In this document: positions 52,562 through 61,296 of the stretch, one piece after another
Numbering within the stretch: position 1 is the first letter of the stretch
Layout: each line of letters opens with the position of its first letter
Assembly: GCA_964592425.1 (NCBI GenBank)
Contig: CAZQCG010000003.1
Location: 1-64,000 of the forward strand
Origin: Viridilinea sp964592425
GTDB taxonomy: Bacteria; Chloroflexota; Chloroflexia; Chloroflexales; Chloroflexaceae
Direction of reading: 5' to 3'
Length of the DNA: 64,000 nt
Translations under genes and position numbers: made by a program
The notes under the pieces: model-generated
The model's database searches: none
Told to the model about the DNA's origin: nothing
Seen by the model: the letters and a program-made list of their open reading frames with translations, nothing else

Positions 52562-53254
52562 ATGAGTGCCCGGCTCCTCCTGGCCGACGATGAGCCACAG
52601 ATAGCCCGCCTGCTCAAGGGAGTGCTGAGCGCCGAGGGCTATGCCCTGCAGGTAGCCACCGACGGTCTGACCGCCCTTGACCTGATCGCCAGGTGGCGGC
52701 CCGACCTGGTGCTCATCGAGCTACAGCTGCCGCTGGTCGACGGCCAGGAAGTCTGCCGGCGGATCCGCGACTGGTCGCAGGTGCCGATCATCGTGCTGAC
52801 GGCGTGCGACGGCGAGGACGAGAAGGTCACCCTCCTCGACCTGGGAGCCGACGACTACATCACGAAGCCGTTCAGCGTGCGTGAGCTCCTGGCACGCATC
52901 CGGGTCGCCCTCCGCCACGGTGCCCGCCAGCACAGCGACGGCGGTGCGGTCGTGACCTTCGGCAGCCTGCAGATCGACCGCTCCCGCCGCCTGGTGACCT
53001 ACGACAGCCACGAACTGCGCCTTACCCCCACCGAGTACAACTTGCTCGTGCTCCTCAGCGGGCACGCCGGTAAGGTCCTGACCCACCGCATGATCCTGCG
53101 CACCATCTGGGGCCCCCACTCAGAGAACGACCTGAACACCTTACGGGTCTTCGTCACCCAACTCCGGCGCAAGATCGAGGTGGATCCGGCCAACCCAACC
53201 CTCATCACGACCGAGCCAGGAGTCGGGTACCGCTTTCGCCCACCGGATCGCTAG
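52562..53254 (+). CDS. OmpR/KdpE-type response regulator with Glu at the phosphorylation site
   Basis: This is a 230-residue regulator with a receiver (1-118) and a winged-helix DNA-binding domain (about 133-228: LRLTPTEYNLLVLLSGHAGK, then EPGVGYRF). The receiver has the acidic pair ADDE, Thr in VLTAC and Lys in ITKPF, but the phosphoacceptor position is Glu53 (LIELQLP where D-x-L-P is normal). Asp-to-Glu often mimics the phosphorylated state, so it may be active without a kinase. No kinase gene adjoins it. The bphO-bphP genes follow. Confidence 0.82.
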   Translation: MSARLLLADDEPQIARLLKGVLSAEGYALQVATDGLTALDLIARWRPDLVLIELQLPLVDGQEVCRRIRDWSQVPIIVLTACDGEDEKVTLLDLGADDYITKPFSVRELLARIRVALRHGARQHSDGGAVVTFGSLQIDRSRRLVTYDSHELRLTPTEYNLLVLLSGHAGKVLTHRMILRTIWGPHSENDLNTLRVFVTQLRRKIEVDPANPTLITTEPGVGYRFRPPDR

Positions 53255-53272
53255 CAAACCGCTTGCATATGC

Positions 53273-53278
53273 TATACT
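53273..53278 (+). promoter_or_regulatory. Extended -10 upstream of bphO
   Basis: TGC TATACT fits an extended -10 without a good -35, 45 bases before the bphO start. It may drive the bphO-bphP-rcp operon. Confidence 0.45.
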
Positions 53279-53322
53279 CGACCGAGCATTGCGCTCGTGT
53301 CTATATCTTCACTTGAGGCGTT

Positions 53323-53898
53323 ATGATCATGCAGCGGTTGAAGCGCGACACTCAGATTCACCACGAGCAGATCGAGCAGATCATCGATCTCCCCTCCAGG
53401 CTGCGCTCCCGCGAAGCGTACCGCGCGGTGCTCGTCCAGTTCTACGGCTTCTACGCACCGCTCGAGGCGAGCCTGTGCCGGGTCGAGGGGCTCGCCCTGG
53501 CCGTGAGCGATGTGGCTGCGCGCTTGAAGACGGACCTGATCGCCCGCGACCTCGTCGCCCTGGGTGTGTCTGCGCACGAGCTTCCGACGCTCCCACGCTG
53601 TAGCGACCTGCCTGCGCTGCCCGATGTGGCACACGCCCTCGGGTGTCTCTATGTGCTTGAGGGGGCCTCTCTGGGCGGGCAGATCATTGCCCGCCAGCTC
53701 GCTGCAGGGCCGGGCGTGACGGCTGATAGTGGCGGAGCCTTCTTCTCCGGCTACGGTCCTGAGACGGGCCAGATGTGGCGAAGCTTTGGCATAGGACTCG
53801 CTGCGTACGCGACCACGCCCGAATGCGAGGCCCGGATTGTCACGGCCGCCAGGGAGACGTTTCGCGCCTTCGAGCGCTGGCTCACAGGGGAGAGTTGA
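53323..53898 (+). CDS. bphO: Heme oxygenase (BphO type)
   Basis: This is a 191-residue heme oxygenase that opens haem to biliverdin. The proximal His is in the N-terminal helix (TQIHHEQIE, residues 10-18). The distal helix segment is LEGASLGGQIIARQL, which carries the family G-x-x-x-G-like kink. It is followed two bases later by the phytochrome gene, so biliverdin is made for its partner. Confidence 0.88.
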   Translation: MIMQRLKRDTQIHHEQIEQIIDLPSRLRSREAYRAVLVQFYGFYAPLEASLCRVEGLALAVSDVAARLKTDLIARDLVALGVSAHELPTLPRCSDLPALPDVAHALGCLYVLEGASLGGQIIARQLAAGPGVTADSGGAFFSGYGPETGQMWRSFGIGLAAYATTPECEARIVTAARETFRAFERWLTGES

Positions 53899-53900
53899 CG

Positions 53901-56210
53901 ATGGCTCAGGATCTCCCATTCAGCGTTGACCTGACCAACTGCGACCGCGAGCCAATCCACATCCCCGGATCGATCCAGCCGCACGGCGTGCTCTTCGCGC
54001 TCACGGAGCCTGACTTGACGATCGTCCAGTCTAGCGCCAACACGGCAGCGTTCCTGGGACGCGAACCCCAGGAGTTGCTCGGCCAGCCGCTAAGCGTACT
54101 CCTCGGAGACGAGCAGGTTGCCTACCTCCGTGAGACCCTGGCCAGCGAGCAGGTCGATGAGAACCCGCTCTACACGCTGACCCTCGCGGTCAGCGGCGCC
54201 GAGCCGCGCTTCGATGTGATCGCCCATCGCATAAGCGGGATGCTGATCCTTGAGCTTGAGCCGACGAAGCAGAGCGACCAGACGATGGCCCTGCGGGTAT
54301 ACCGCATGGTGAAGAACGCGGTGGCCGTGTGCCAGCGCACATCTTCGGTGCACGAGTTTGCCCAGGCCCTGGCCGTCACGGTTCGCAAGCTCACCGGATT
54401 CGACCGGGTGATGGTCTATCAGTTCCAGCCTGACAACACCGGTCTGGTCATCGCCGAGGAGAAGCGCGACGATCTCGAGGCCTTCCTCGAGTTGCGCTAC
54501 CCGGCCTCGGATATCCCGAAGCAGGCACGAGCCCTCTACCTGCGCAACTGGCTTCGCCTGATCCCCGATGTCACCTACCAGCCCGTGCCGATGCAGGCCA
54601 TTGATCCTAACCACCCGAGCATCCCCCTCGATATGAGCTTCGCCTCGCTGCGGAGCGTCTCGCCCATCCACATCGAATACCTGACAACTATGGGGGTGAA
54701 GGCCTCGATGTCGATCTCGCTGATCAAGAACGATCAGCTCTGGGGGCTCATCGCTTGCCATCACTACGCCGACACGCACTACCTCCCCTACGACATCCGC
54801 GCCGCGTGTGAGTTCCTCGGCTATGTGGTCTCGCTCCAGATTGGCGAGAAGGAGGCCGCCGAGGACGCTAGCTACAAGCTTGCGCTCCAGAACGTCCAGG
54901 CCGCGCTGGTGCAGCACATGAGCGTAGCTAACGATGTGGTGGCGGGGCTGACCCGGTATAAGCCGAACCTGACGCAGTTCATCGAGGCGGGGGGCACCGC
55001 CGTCTGCCTGGAGGGCCAGTGTGTGTTGCTGGGCACGACCCCGCCCGAGCCGGCTGTCCGGCAGCTCATCGATTGGCTTGCTCAGGAGATCCCCGATAGC
55101 GTCTTTGCGACCGATGCGCTGCCCCGGCAGCACCCGGCTATCACGCCCTTCGCCAGTGCGGCAAGCGGGCTCCTGGCGGTTCGTCTGGGCCGCTCACGGG
55201 CCAACTACCTGCTCTGGTTCCGCCCCGAGGTGCATCGGTTGGTCAGCTGGGGTGGCAACCCCGAGAAGCCGGTGGAGGTCGTCGCGGGCGGCGTGCGCCT
55301 GAGCCCGCGTAAATCCTTTGAGGTCTGGAAGGAGACCGTGACCCAGACTGCCCTTTCCTGGCGGCCCAGCGAGGTGGCGGCCGCCCGCGACCTGCGGCGC
55401 GCGATCATCGACCTGGTCCTCTACAAGGCTGAGGAGCTGTCCCGCCTGAACGACGAGCTGACGCGCAGCAATGTCGAGCTCGACTCGTTCGCCTATGTGG
55501 CCTCGCACGATCTGAAGGAGCCGCTCCGCGGCCTGCACAACTACGCACACTTCCTGATCGAGGACTATAGTGAGAAGCTCGACGACGAGGGCAAAGATAA
55601 GCTCCATACACTGGTTCGCCTCGCCCAGCGTATGGAGGCGCTGATCGACTCACTGCTCCACTACTCGCGCGTCGGTCGGCTGGAACTGACCTGGGTCGAG
55701 GTGGACCTCAACACCGAGCTCGCCGATGTGGTGGCGCTGCTGGAGCCGCGCCTGTCCGCGAGCGGGGTCGAGTTGCGCATCTCGCAGCTCCTGCCGCACG
55801 TGCGCATCGACCAGGCCCGTGTGCGCGAGGTCTTCAGCAACCTGATCACGAACGCGATCAAGTACAACGACAAGCCCGAAAAGTGGGTCGAGGTTGGCTA
55901 TCAGCCGGTGACCGACAGCGAGGGGCGCGAGCAGTATGTGTTCTACGTGCGTGACAACGGTATTGGGATCCCCGAGGAGCACGAGGAGACCATCTTCCGC
56001 ATCTTTAAGCGCCTGCACGGTCGCGACGAGTATGGCGGCGGGGTTGGTGCCGGCCTGACGATCGCCAAGAAGATTGTCGAGCGCCACGGCGGCACGATCT
56101 GGCTCACCTCGCAGCTTGACGAAGGTAGCACGTTCTGGTTCACACTGAGCAAAGTTGATGCTGATCTGCGCCAGTTCCGGCGCTCCACCACAAGGATGAG
56201 TACAGAATAG
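53901..56210 (+). CDS. bphP: Bacteriophytochrome histidine kinase
   Basis: This is a 769-residue phytochrome: PAS2 (about 20-120) with Cys14 (NCDREPIHIPGSIQPHG) as the likely biliverdin attachment site, GAF (about 140-310) with YPASDIPKQARALY and SPIHIEYL, then PHY (about 325-515) with WGGNPEKP and the tongue PRKSF. The kinase part has SHDLKEPLRGLHNY (H-box), SNLITNAIKYN (N-box) and DNGIGI/GAGLTIAKKI. It senses red/far-red light and phosphorylates the regulator encoded next. Confidence 0.95.
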   Translation: MAQDLPFSVDLTNCDREPIHIPGSIQPHGVLFALTEPDLTIVQSSANTAAFLGREPQELLGQPLSVLLGDEQVAYLRETLASEQVDENPLYTLTLAVSGAEPRFDVIAHRISGMLILELEPTKQSDQTMALRVYRMVKNAVAVCQRTSSVHEFAQALAVTVRKLTGFDRVMVYQFQPDNTGLVIAEEKRDDLEAFLELRYPASDIPKQARALYLRNWLRLIPDVTYQPVPMQAIDPNHPSIPLDMSFASLRSVSPIHIEYLTTMGVKASMSISLIKNDQLWGLIACHHYADTHYLPYDIRAACEFLGYVVSLQIGEKEAAEDASYKLALQNVQAALVQHMSVANDVVAGLTRYKPNLTQFIEAGGTAVCLEGQCVLLGTTPPEPAVRQLIDWLAQEIPDSVFATDALPRQHPAITPFASAASGLLAVRLGRSRANYLLWFRPEVHRLVSWGGNPEKPVEVVAGGVRLSPRKSFEVWKETVTQTALSWRPSEVAAARDLRRAIIDLVLYKAEELSRLNDELTRSNVELDSFAYVASHDLKEPLRGLHNYAHFLIEDYSEKLDDEGKDKLHTLVRLAQRMEALIDSLLHYSRVGRLELTWVEVDLNTELADVVALLEPRLSASGVELRISQLLPHVRIDQARVREVFSNLITNAIKYNDKPEKWVEVGYQPVTDSEGREQYVFYVRDNGIGIPEEHEETIFRIFKRLHGRDEYGGGVGAGLTIAKKIVERHGGTIWLTSQLDEGSTFWFTLSKVDADLRQFRRSTTRMSTE

Positions 56211-56221
56211 CGAGCGCTGTA

Positions 56222-56659
56222 ATGTATGAGTGGCACCTCCTGTTCATTGAGGATAGCGATGAAGATGTCGAGGCCACGATGCGCGGGCTGCGACGCGAGG
56301 AGCTTCACATCGTTTTCCACCGCTGCACCACGGGGGATCAGGCGCTCGACTACCTGTACCGGCGAGGACGCTATAGCAATAGCGTGAAGTCGCCGCGCCC
56401 CAACCTGATCCTGCTTGACCTGAACCTGCCCGGCACCGATGGGCGCGCGCTGCTGGCGGTCATCAAGGACGATGAGGAGCTGAAGTCGATCCCCGTCATC
56501 GTCCTGACCACCTCCAGCAACCCAAAAGATATCGCTGCATGCTACCGCCGTGGAGCCAACAGCTATCAGGTCAAGCCGGTGGACTACGACCGCTTCAAGC
56601 AGGCGCTGCAGACCATGATCGACTACTGGTTTCAGACTGCTACCCTGCCAGAGGCATAA
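56222..56659 (+). CDS. Rcp1-like response regulator
   Basis: This is a 145-residue single-domain receiver. It has the acidic pair EDSDED, phosphoacceptor Asp in LILLDLNLPG, Thr/Ser in VLTTSS and Lys in QVKPVDY, with the long loop before the Asp typical of phytochrome-linked Rcp1 proteins. It starts 11 bases after bphP and is the kinase's partner. There is no output domain, so it acts by protein binding. Confidence 0.9.
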   Translation: MYEWHLLFIEDSDEDVEATMRGLRREELHIVFHRCTTGDQALDYLYRRGRYSNSVKSPRPNLILLDLNLPGTDGRALLAVIKDDEELKSIPVIVLTTSSNPKDIAACYRRGANSYQVKPVDYDRFKQALQTMIDYWFQTATLPEA

Positions 56660-56684
56660 GGCCTAAGACATGTTTCAAACCAAC

Positions 56685-56749
56685 TTGACCGTCTGCGCTG
56701 ATCGTAGCGCCGCCTTTGCGGGCTTGAAGCCCGCGCTACGAACGGTCAA
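56685..56749. terminator. Nested palindrome between the convergent genes
   Basis: TTGACCGT/ACGGTCAA enclose GTAGCGC/GCGCTAC and an inner GCGGGC-TTGAA-GCCCGC. It lies between the convergent rcp1-like gene and the gene at 56736-57269 and can serve as a terminator for both strands. The inner part resembles a dispersed REP-like repeat. Confidence 0.6.
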
Positions 56750-57269
56750 ACTGGAATGACCGCAGGTTGTGGATAGTATTTTCTCGGGCTTGCACTCCGA
56801 GGGCTATTGCCAGCGCATCCAGGTCGCTACGTTGTCGCTCCGCATGCCACGCACTCTCCTGGCCCTGCGCTTCCTGGTCGTCTTCAACCAGCGTGACGCG
56901 CTGGCCAATGCTAAGCAACCAGCGGGCGAAGATCTCGGCTTCCTCTTCCGGCGACTTCTGAGCCAGGAGGGTAGCCACCTGCCGGCATCGCTCGACCGCC
57001 CATTGCTGGCTTGCCTCAAGATCGGCAGGAAGCTCGGTTGGCCAGAACGGCGACCGTCCGTCACGATCGGCTGCCGCCACAGCCTGCATCAGGGCATTTG
57101 TCGGGCCCTGCTCGGTTATTGCATCAATGCACTTGCTGACGGCAAGGAGTTGCCGGTGAGCCATCCAGTGGCTATGCTCTCCCACGTGCATAACCGCGAG
57201 CGCGACCAGGGCGGGGGAGCCGATAATCAGATCCCACTCATCGCAGCCATAGTCGGCCTGGGTGGACAT
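56736..57269 (-). CDS. Conserved hypothetical helical protein
   Basis: This is a 177-residue protein with AAGGAG just before the ATG at 57269. Helices dominate: LIIGSPALVALAVMHVGEHS (residues 13-32) and EEEAEIFARWLLSIGQRVTL near 117. The same ARWLL segment occurs in the small gene product at 51077-51318, so two related proteins flank the photobiology genes. The function is unknown. A TerB-like or tellurite-resistance-like fold is a weak guess. Confidence 0.55.
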   Translation of the reverse strand: MSTQADYGCDEWDLIIGSPALVALAVMHVGEHSHWMAHRQLLAVSKCIDAITEQGPTNALMQAVAAADRDGRSPFWPTELPADLEASQQWAVERCRQVATLLAQKSPEEEAEIFARWLLSIGQRVTLVEDDQEAQGQESAWHAERQRSDLDALAIALGVQARENTIHNLRSFQFDRS

Positions 57270-57387
57270 GGCATACTCCTTACTCTGCGCAATCCGCTTC
57301 CGGCCTGACTGTATCACTACAGAGATTAAAGCTAGACTCGCCTGAGGTCGCTTTACCGTTTGGGTTTTATTAAGTGTGCCGCGTACG

Positions 57388-57765
57388 CTACGTTGAGGCG
57401 TCGCGTCCTGCTGCAGCCAGTTGCTCGCGTGTAGCACGGGGCAGCCCTCGCACAACCAACTGATATGACCCGTCTATGAGCTCCTGCACCAGCACGGGCT
57501 CCAGGCTCCCGTCGAGGGTGAGCGTCACCCAGTGGCGCTTGTTGAGGTAGTAGCCCGGCTGGATGGCCGGGAACGTCGCCCGCAGCACCTCGCCATGATC
57601 GGGATCCACCTTCAGTGAGAGCCGGAGGGGCGTAGCGGTGGTCGCCAGGAGCGCAAACATCTTGCCCCCGACTTTGGCAACCAGGGTCACCAGGTCGAAC
57701 GGGAAGGTCTCCTCCACGCCGGGTTTGGCCAGCAGGGCGGCACGCACCGTGTCAAGGTCATCCAT
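57388..57765 (-). CDS. MmcQ/YjbR-family protein
   Basis: This is a 125-residue protein with the family pattern: KPGVEETFPFDLVTLVAKVG, RLSLKVDPDHGEVLRATFPA and GYYLNKRHWVTLTLDGS. This is a small DNA-binding-like fold of uncertain function. The start at 57765 is the Met nearest the conserved first helix. It is divergent from a MerR-type regulator. Confidence 0.8.
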   Translation of the reverse strand: MDDLDTVRAALLAKPGVEETFPFDLVTLVAKVGGKMFALLATTATPLRLSLKVDPDHGEVLRATFPAIQPGYYLNKRHWVTLTLDGSLEPVLVQELIDGSYQLVVRGLPRATREQLAAAGRDAST

Positions 57766-57879
57766 CGTTTCCACCTCACCTGAATGGCTGTCTACGTCCA
57801 TCATAGAAGCAAACCGGCATGCAACTGCTCCGCGTTTTCGCGGATAATGGGGCAGAACGGAAGGTCGCTGTAGCATCCC

Positions 57880-57890
57880 TATACCGTATA
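57880..57890. promoter_or_regulatory. Palindromic operator candidate between the YjbR and MerR genes
   Basis: TATACCGTATA is an 11-bp perfect palindrome 51 bases before the MerR-type gene. It overlaps a TATACT-like -10 (57887-57892). That fits autoregulation and control of the divergent gene. Confidence 0.45.
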
Positions 57891-57940
57891 CTGTCGTCTT
57901 TACCCTGACCACCATATACCGGCATGATCGCGAGGATCTG

Positions 57941-58789
57941 ATGTTCAAAATCGGCGAGTTCTCCCGGCTCGGCCAGGTTTCGGTGCGCATGCTACGTCAT
58001 TATGACACCCTCGATCTGCTCACGCCCAGCCACACCGACCCCTTCACCAGCTACCGCTACTATACCGTCGACCAACTACCACGCCTCCATCGGATCGTCG
58101 CACTGAATAGTCTCGGTCTCACCCTCGAGCAGGTCGGCACCTTGCTCCAGGCTGGCGACGTCTCCAACGAGCGGCTGCGCGGTATGCTCGCCCTGCGTCA
58201 GGCGGAGTTGGAGCAGGAGCTGGCCGCCCGCGCCTTCCAGCTGCGCGCCGTGGCCGCACGGCTCAGGCAACTCGAAGCTGCTGCTATGCCGCCGTATGAG
58301 ATCGTCGTCCGCCCCCTGGAAGCCCTGGTCATCGCCAGCGTACGCACGTGTGTGCCGACCATCGCTGCGATGGCGACATCCTGTGCGCTCCTCTATAGCC
58401 AGCTGTACCGTGTGCTCGCCAGACACGGGATCACGCCCCTCAGCCCTGAGCTGATGCTCTACCACACCGAAGAGTACATTGAGATCAACCTCGACAGCGA
58501 GGCGGCAGTGGCGGTCGAGCCAGCCTTGCGCACCATGGTGCCGCGTGACGAGGAACTGACAGTCCGCGAGTTGCCTGGGGTCGCTCAGGCGGCCTCGCTC
58601 ATCTTCCAGGGTGCCTTCGACGACCTTCCCCCAGCTGTGCTGGCGCTGCTCGGCTGGGTCGGCACCCACGGTTTCCGCCCGGCCGGGCCGCTCCGCGAAC
58701 TCCATCTGTCCGGTCCGGCTCACCCAAACTGCGGCCCCACGGTCACATCAGCCGTGTTTGAGCTCCAGCTTCCGGTGCAGTCGCTGTAG
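57941..58789 (+). CDS. MerR-family regulator with GyrI-like effector domain
   Basis: This is a 282-residue protein. The MerR winged helix occupies residues 1-70 (FKIGEFSRLGQVSVRMLRHY, then YRYYTVDQL). A dimerisation helix follows (about 80-120). The C-terminal part (about 125-280) is a GyrI/BmrR-like ligand-binding domain that usually binds drugs or other hydrophobic molecules. It probably regulates the divergent YjbR gene or a nearby transporter. Confidence 0.85.
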   Translation: MFKIGEFSRLGQVSVRMLRHYDTLDLLTPSHTDPFTSYRYYTVDQLPRLHRIVALNSLGLTLEQVGTLLQAGDVSNERLRGMLALRQAELEQELAARAFQLRAVAARLRQLEAAAMPPYEIVVRPLEALVIASVRTCVPTIAAMATSCALLYSQLYRVLARHGITPLSPELMLYHTEEYIEINLDSEAAVAVEPALRTMVPRDEELTVRELPGVAQAASLIFQGAFDDLPPAVLALLGWVGTHGFRPAGPLRELHLSGPAHPNCGPTVTSAVFELQLPVQSL

Positions 58790-58929
58790 CTCGTTACCCC
58801 TCACCCCCAAGGCCTGGCAGACCCTCCTCGTGTCGCGCCCGCCCGCTTGACTCTGTCACCCTGTTCTGATTCTGGCACCGCAGCTTCGGGCTATTTCCGT
58901 AAGATCTTTTCGTGATGCCATGCGCTCAG

Positions 58930-59685
58930 CTATCCATGCACACTGCGCCGGAACAGGCTGAGCGCCAGCCAGGTGCAGGCCACGGCAAAGAGCGCTACCA
59001 CCGCCACACTGAGAGCCATCGGCAACGTCGGCTCAACCCCGAAGGCCAGCGCCCGCACCGCGTCGATCAGGTAGGTGGCCGGGTTGAGCATCACGATCAC
59101 GCGCATCCAGCCCGGCAGTACCGCCAGCGGGTAGAGCGCGTTGGAGGCGAAGAGCAGCGGCAGGTTGAAGAGAAAGATCATACCGTGATAGCCGGCAATC
59201 GAGCGTGAGATTGCCGCCACGCCCAGCGCCAACCCGCTGAAGCCGACCGCGAAGAGACCGATCAGCAGCAAGGCCCCAAGCCAACCCGCCGGGTTGAAGC
59301 TGAGTCGGGCTCCCATCAGCACACCGACCACCAGCATGATCGTCGCCTGAATCAGGGCCTTGGTCGCCGTACTGGTCGCACTCCCCAGCAGGATGCTCAG
59401 CCGTGGAATGGGCGCCACCAGGTACTCTTTGAGAATGCCGCGTAGCCGCTCATCAAGCAAGACCATGCCCCCGCCCACGGCTCCGCCCAGCACCCCAAGC
59501 GCCAGGATACCTGGCAGCATAAACGACATATAGTCGCTACCGCTCACCTCACTGACCAGCCCACGCATGCCGACGCCGAAGAGTAAGACCCAGAGCACCG
59601 ACTGTAAGGCCAGGCCAAAGAGTTCCTCACGGTTGCGGAGGAATTTGACCATGTGTTTATGCCAGATCACATAGGTTGCATACAT
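58930..59685 (-). CDS. ABC-2 transporter permease, DrrB-like
   Basis: This is a 251-residue permease with about six transmembrane helices. An amphipathic N-terminal helix and a conserved ALNPATYLIDAVRAL-like segment (VMLNPATYLIDAVRALAFG near 205) mark the ABC-2/DrrB type. It lies 11 bases after the ATPase gene and exports drugs or lipids with it. Confidence 0.85.
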   Translation of the reverse strand: MYATYVIWHKHMVKFLRNREELFGLALQSVLWVLLFGVGMRGLVSEVSGSDYMSFMLPGILALGVLGGAVGGGMVLLDERLRGILKEYLVAPIPRLSILLGSATSTATKALIQATIMLVVGVLMGARLSFNPAGWLGALLLIGLFAVGFSGLALGVAAISRSIAGYHGMIFLFNLPLLFASNALYPLAVLPGWMRVIVMLNPATYLIDAVRALAFGVEPTLPMALSVAVVALFAVACTWLALSLFRRSVHG

Positions 59686-59696
59686 TGCGTAACTGC

Positions 59697-60647
59697 CTAT
59701 TCATCACGTAAGGCACGGCCTGTGTGGTGCAGAAAGACATCGCCAAGGCTGGGCCGGGCCAGGGTGACATCTTCGACCTGGAAGCCGTTGCCGCTTACCG
59801 CCCCCAGCACGTCGACCAGCCGCCGGCTGCCGCTGTCCACATAGACCATGATCATTGACCCGTCGGCCTCCGTGTCAACCCGCTCGACAAAGGGCAGCGC
59901 ACCGATCTGCCGGGCCGCAGCTTGCGGCTCACCCTGGCCACGCACCCGAATCACGTCAGCCCCCAGGGCCGCCACCAGGGCTTCGGGCGTCCCCTCGGCA
60001 ACCATGCCCCCCCGGTCGATGATGCCGACGGCCCCTGCCAGCGCCTCGGCCTCGTCCATGTAGTGCGTGGTGAGCAACAACGTCAGGCCGCGCTGCGCGT
60101 TGAGCATGCGGATGTAGCGCCAGATACTGTCACGGTTCTGCGGATCAAGGCCCTGGGTCGGCTCATCAAGGAAGAGCACCTCAGGCTCGGTCATCAGGCC
60201 GCGCGCAAGCTCGAGCCGCCGTTTCATCCCGCCCGAGTAGGTACGCACCCGCCGGTCAAGCGCCTCGCCCAGCTGCACCAACTCAACCAGGTCGGTGATC
60301 CGCTTCCGCCGCTCAGCGGTCGGCTGGCGGTAGAGCCGCCCATGAATATCGAGCACCTCCCGCCCGGTCAGATCCTGGTCAACCGCGATCTCCTGAAAGG
60401 TGACCCCGATCCGGGCGCGTACCTGGCTGGCAGCGCGCACAATGTCGTGGCCTGCAACCCGCGCCGTTCCCGCTGAAGGGGCTAGCAGGGTCGTGAGCAT
60501 ACCAAGCGTCGTCGTCTTCCCGGCCCCGTTTGGCCCGAGCAGCGCGTAGATCGTCCCGGCCACAACCCGCAGACTCACCCCATCCACCGCCGTCATCTCG
60601 CCGTAGCGCTTGACCAGGCCCTCTGCCTCAATCGCAAACTCAGTCAT
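59697..60647 (-). CDS. ABC transporter ATPase, DrrA-like
   Basis: This is a 316-residue ATPase: Walker A GPNGAGKTTTLG (near residue 38), signature YSGGMKRRLELARGLM, Walker B VLFLDEPTQGLDP and H-loop TTHYMDEAE. The C-terminal 80 residues form the DrrA-type regulatory extension. It sits between a PadR regulator and the permease, the usual order for these exporters. Confidence 0.9.
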   Translation of the reverse strand: MTEFAIEAEGLVKRYGEMTAVDGVSLRVVAGTIYALLGPNGAGKTTTLGMLTTLLAPSAGTARVAGHDIVRAASQVRARIGVTFQEIAVDQDLTGREVLDIHGRLYRQPTAERRKRITDLVELVQLGEALDRRVRTYSGGMKRRLELARGLMTEPEVLFLDEPTQGLDPQNRDSIWRYIRMLNAQRGLTLLLTTHYMDEAEALAGAVGIIDRGGMVAEGTPEALVAALGADVIRVRGQGEPQAAARQIGALPFVERVDTEADGSMIMVYVDSGSRRLVDVLGAVSGNGFQVEDVTLARPSLGDVFLHHTGRALRDE

Positions 60648-60732
60648 AGCGTTGGGTTATTCATGCTCATATGCGAGGGAGGATACGAGAGAACCAGGTT
60701 CCCTCGCGCATCCTTGCCACACCGCCCCAGCA

Positions 60733-61254
60733 TCACGCGGCGGAAGTGGCGATCAACTCATCAAGCCAGCTCAACTCGGCCTCAATATGGACCAGATGAT
60801 GCTTGATCACCGCCTGGTGATCTTGCGGCAGCGTTACGCGCATAGCCTCAAGCCGCACCTGATGGGCCACGATCTGGTCACGCCGCACCCGCAGCAGGCG
60901 CATCGTCTCCTCGTTCGGCAGGTGGTGCTGGAAGATGATCCCAATATCTTCACTGTAGACCGGCGGCATATAGGCGGCCAGGTTGTGCCGCAAAAGAACC
61001 TGGAAACGGGCCTCGCCGGCAGGCGTAATGCGGTAGACCCGTCGCTCAGGCCGCTTGCCCGCCCGCTCAACCTCCTCGCTCACAAAGCCGTCACGGCAGA
61101 GCTTATCAAGCAGGTAGTAGGCCGTTGAACGCTTCAGATCAACACAGAAACCGATCTGCTCATCAATAAATTCGTTGATCTGATAACCATGCATCTCCTG
61201 GTTGCGCAACAGGCCGAGCAGGAGTAACTGGCGATCCATAAGCCCTCCCCACAC
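60733..61254 (-). CDS. PadR-family transcriptional regulator
   Basis: This is a 173-residue PadR protein: a winged-helix N-terminus (LLLLGLLRNQEMHGYQINEF, then STAYYLLDKLCRDGFV) and a helical C-terminal dimerisation region. It is the first gene of the operon and probably represses the DrrAB-like exporter until a substrate binds. Confidence 0.88.
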   Translation of the reverse strand: MWGGLMDRQLLLLGLLRNQEMHGYQINEFIDEQIGFCVDLKRSTAYYLLDKLCRDGFVSEEVERAGKRPERRVYRITPAGEARFQVLLRHNLAAYMPPVYSEDIGIIFQHHLPNEETMRLLRVRRDQIVAHQVRLEAMRVTLPQDHQAVIKHHLVHIEAELSWLDELIATSAA

Positions 61255-61296
61255 TGACTAGTCGAATTGGAGTATATCCGGTGCAGGGATAGCCTG

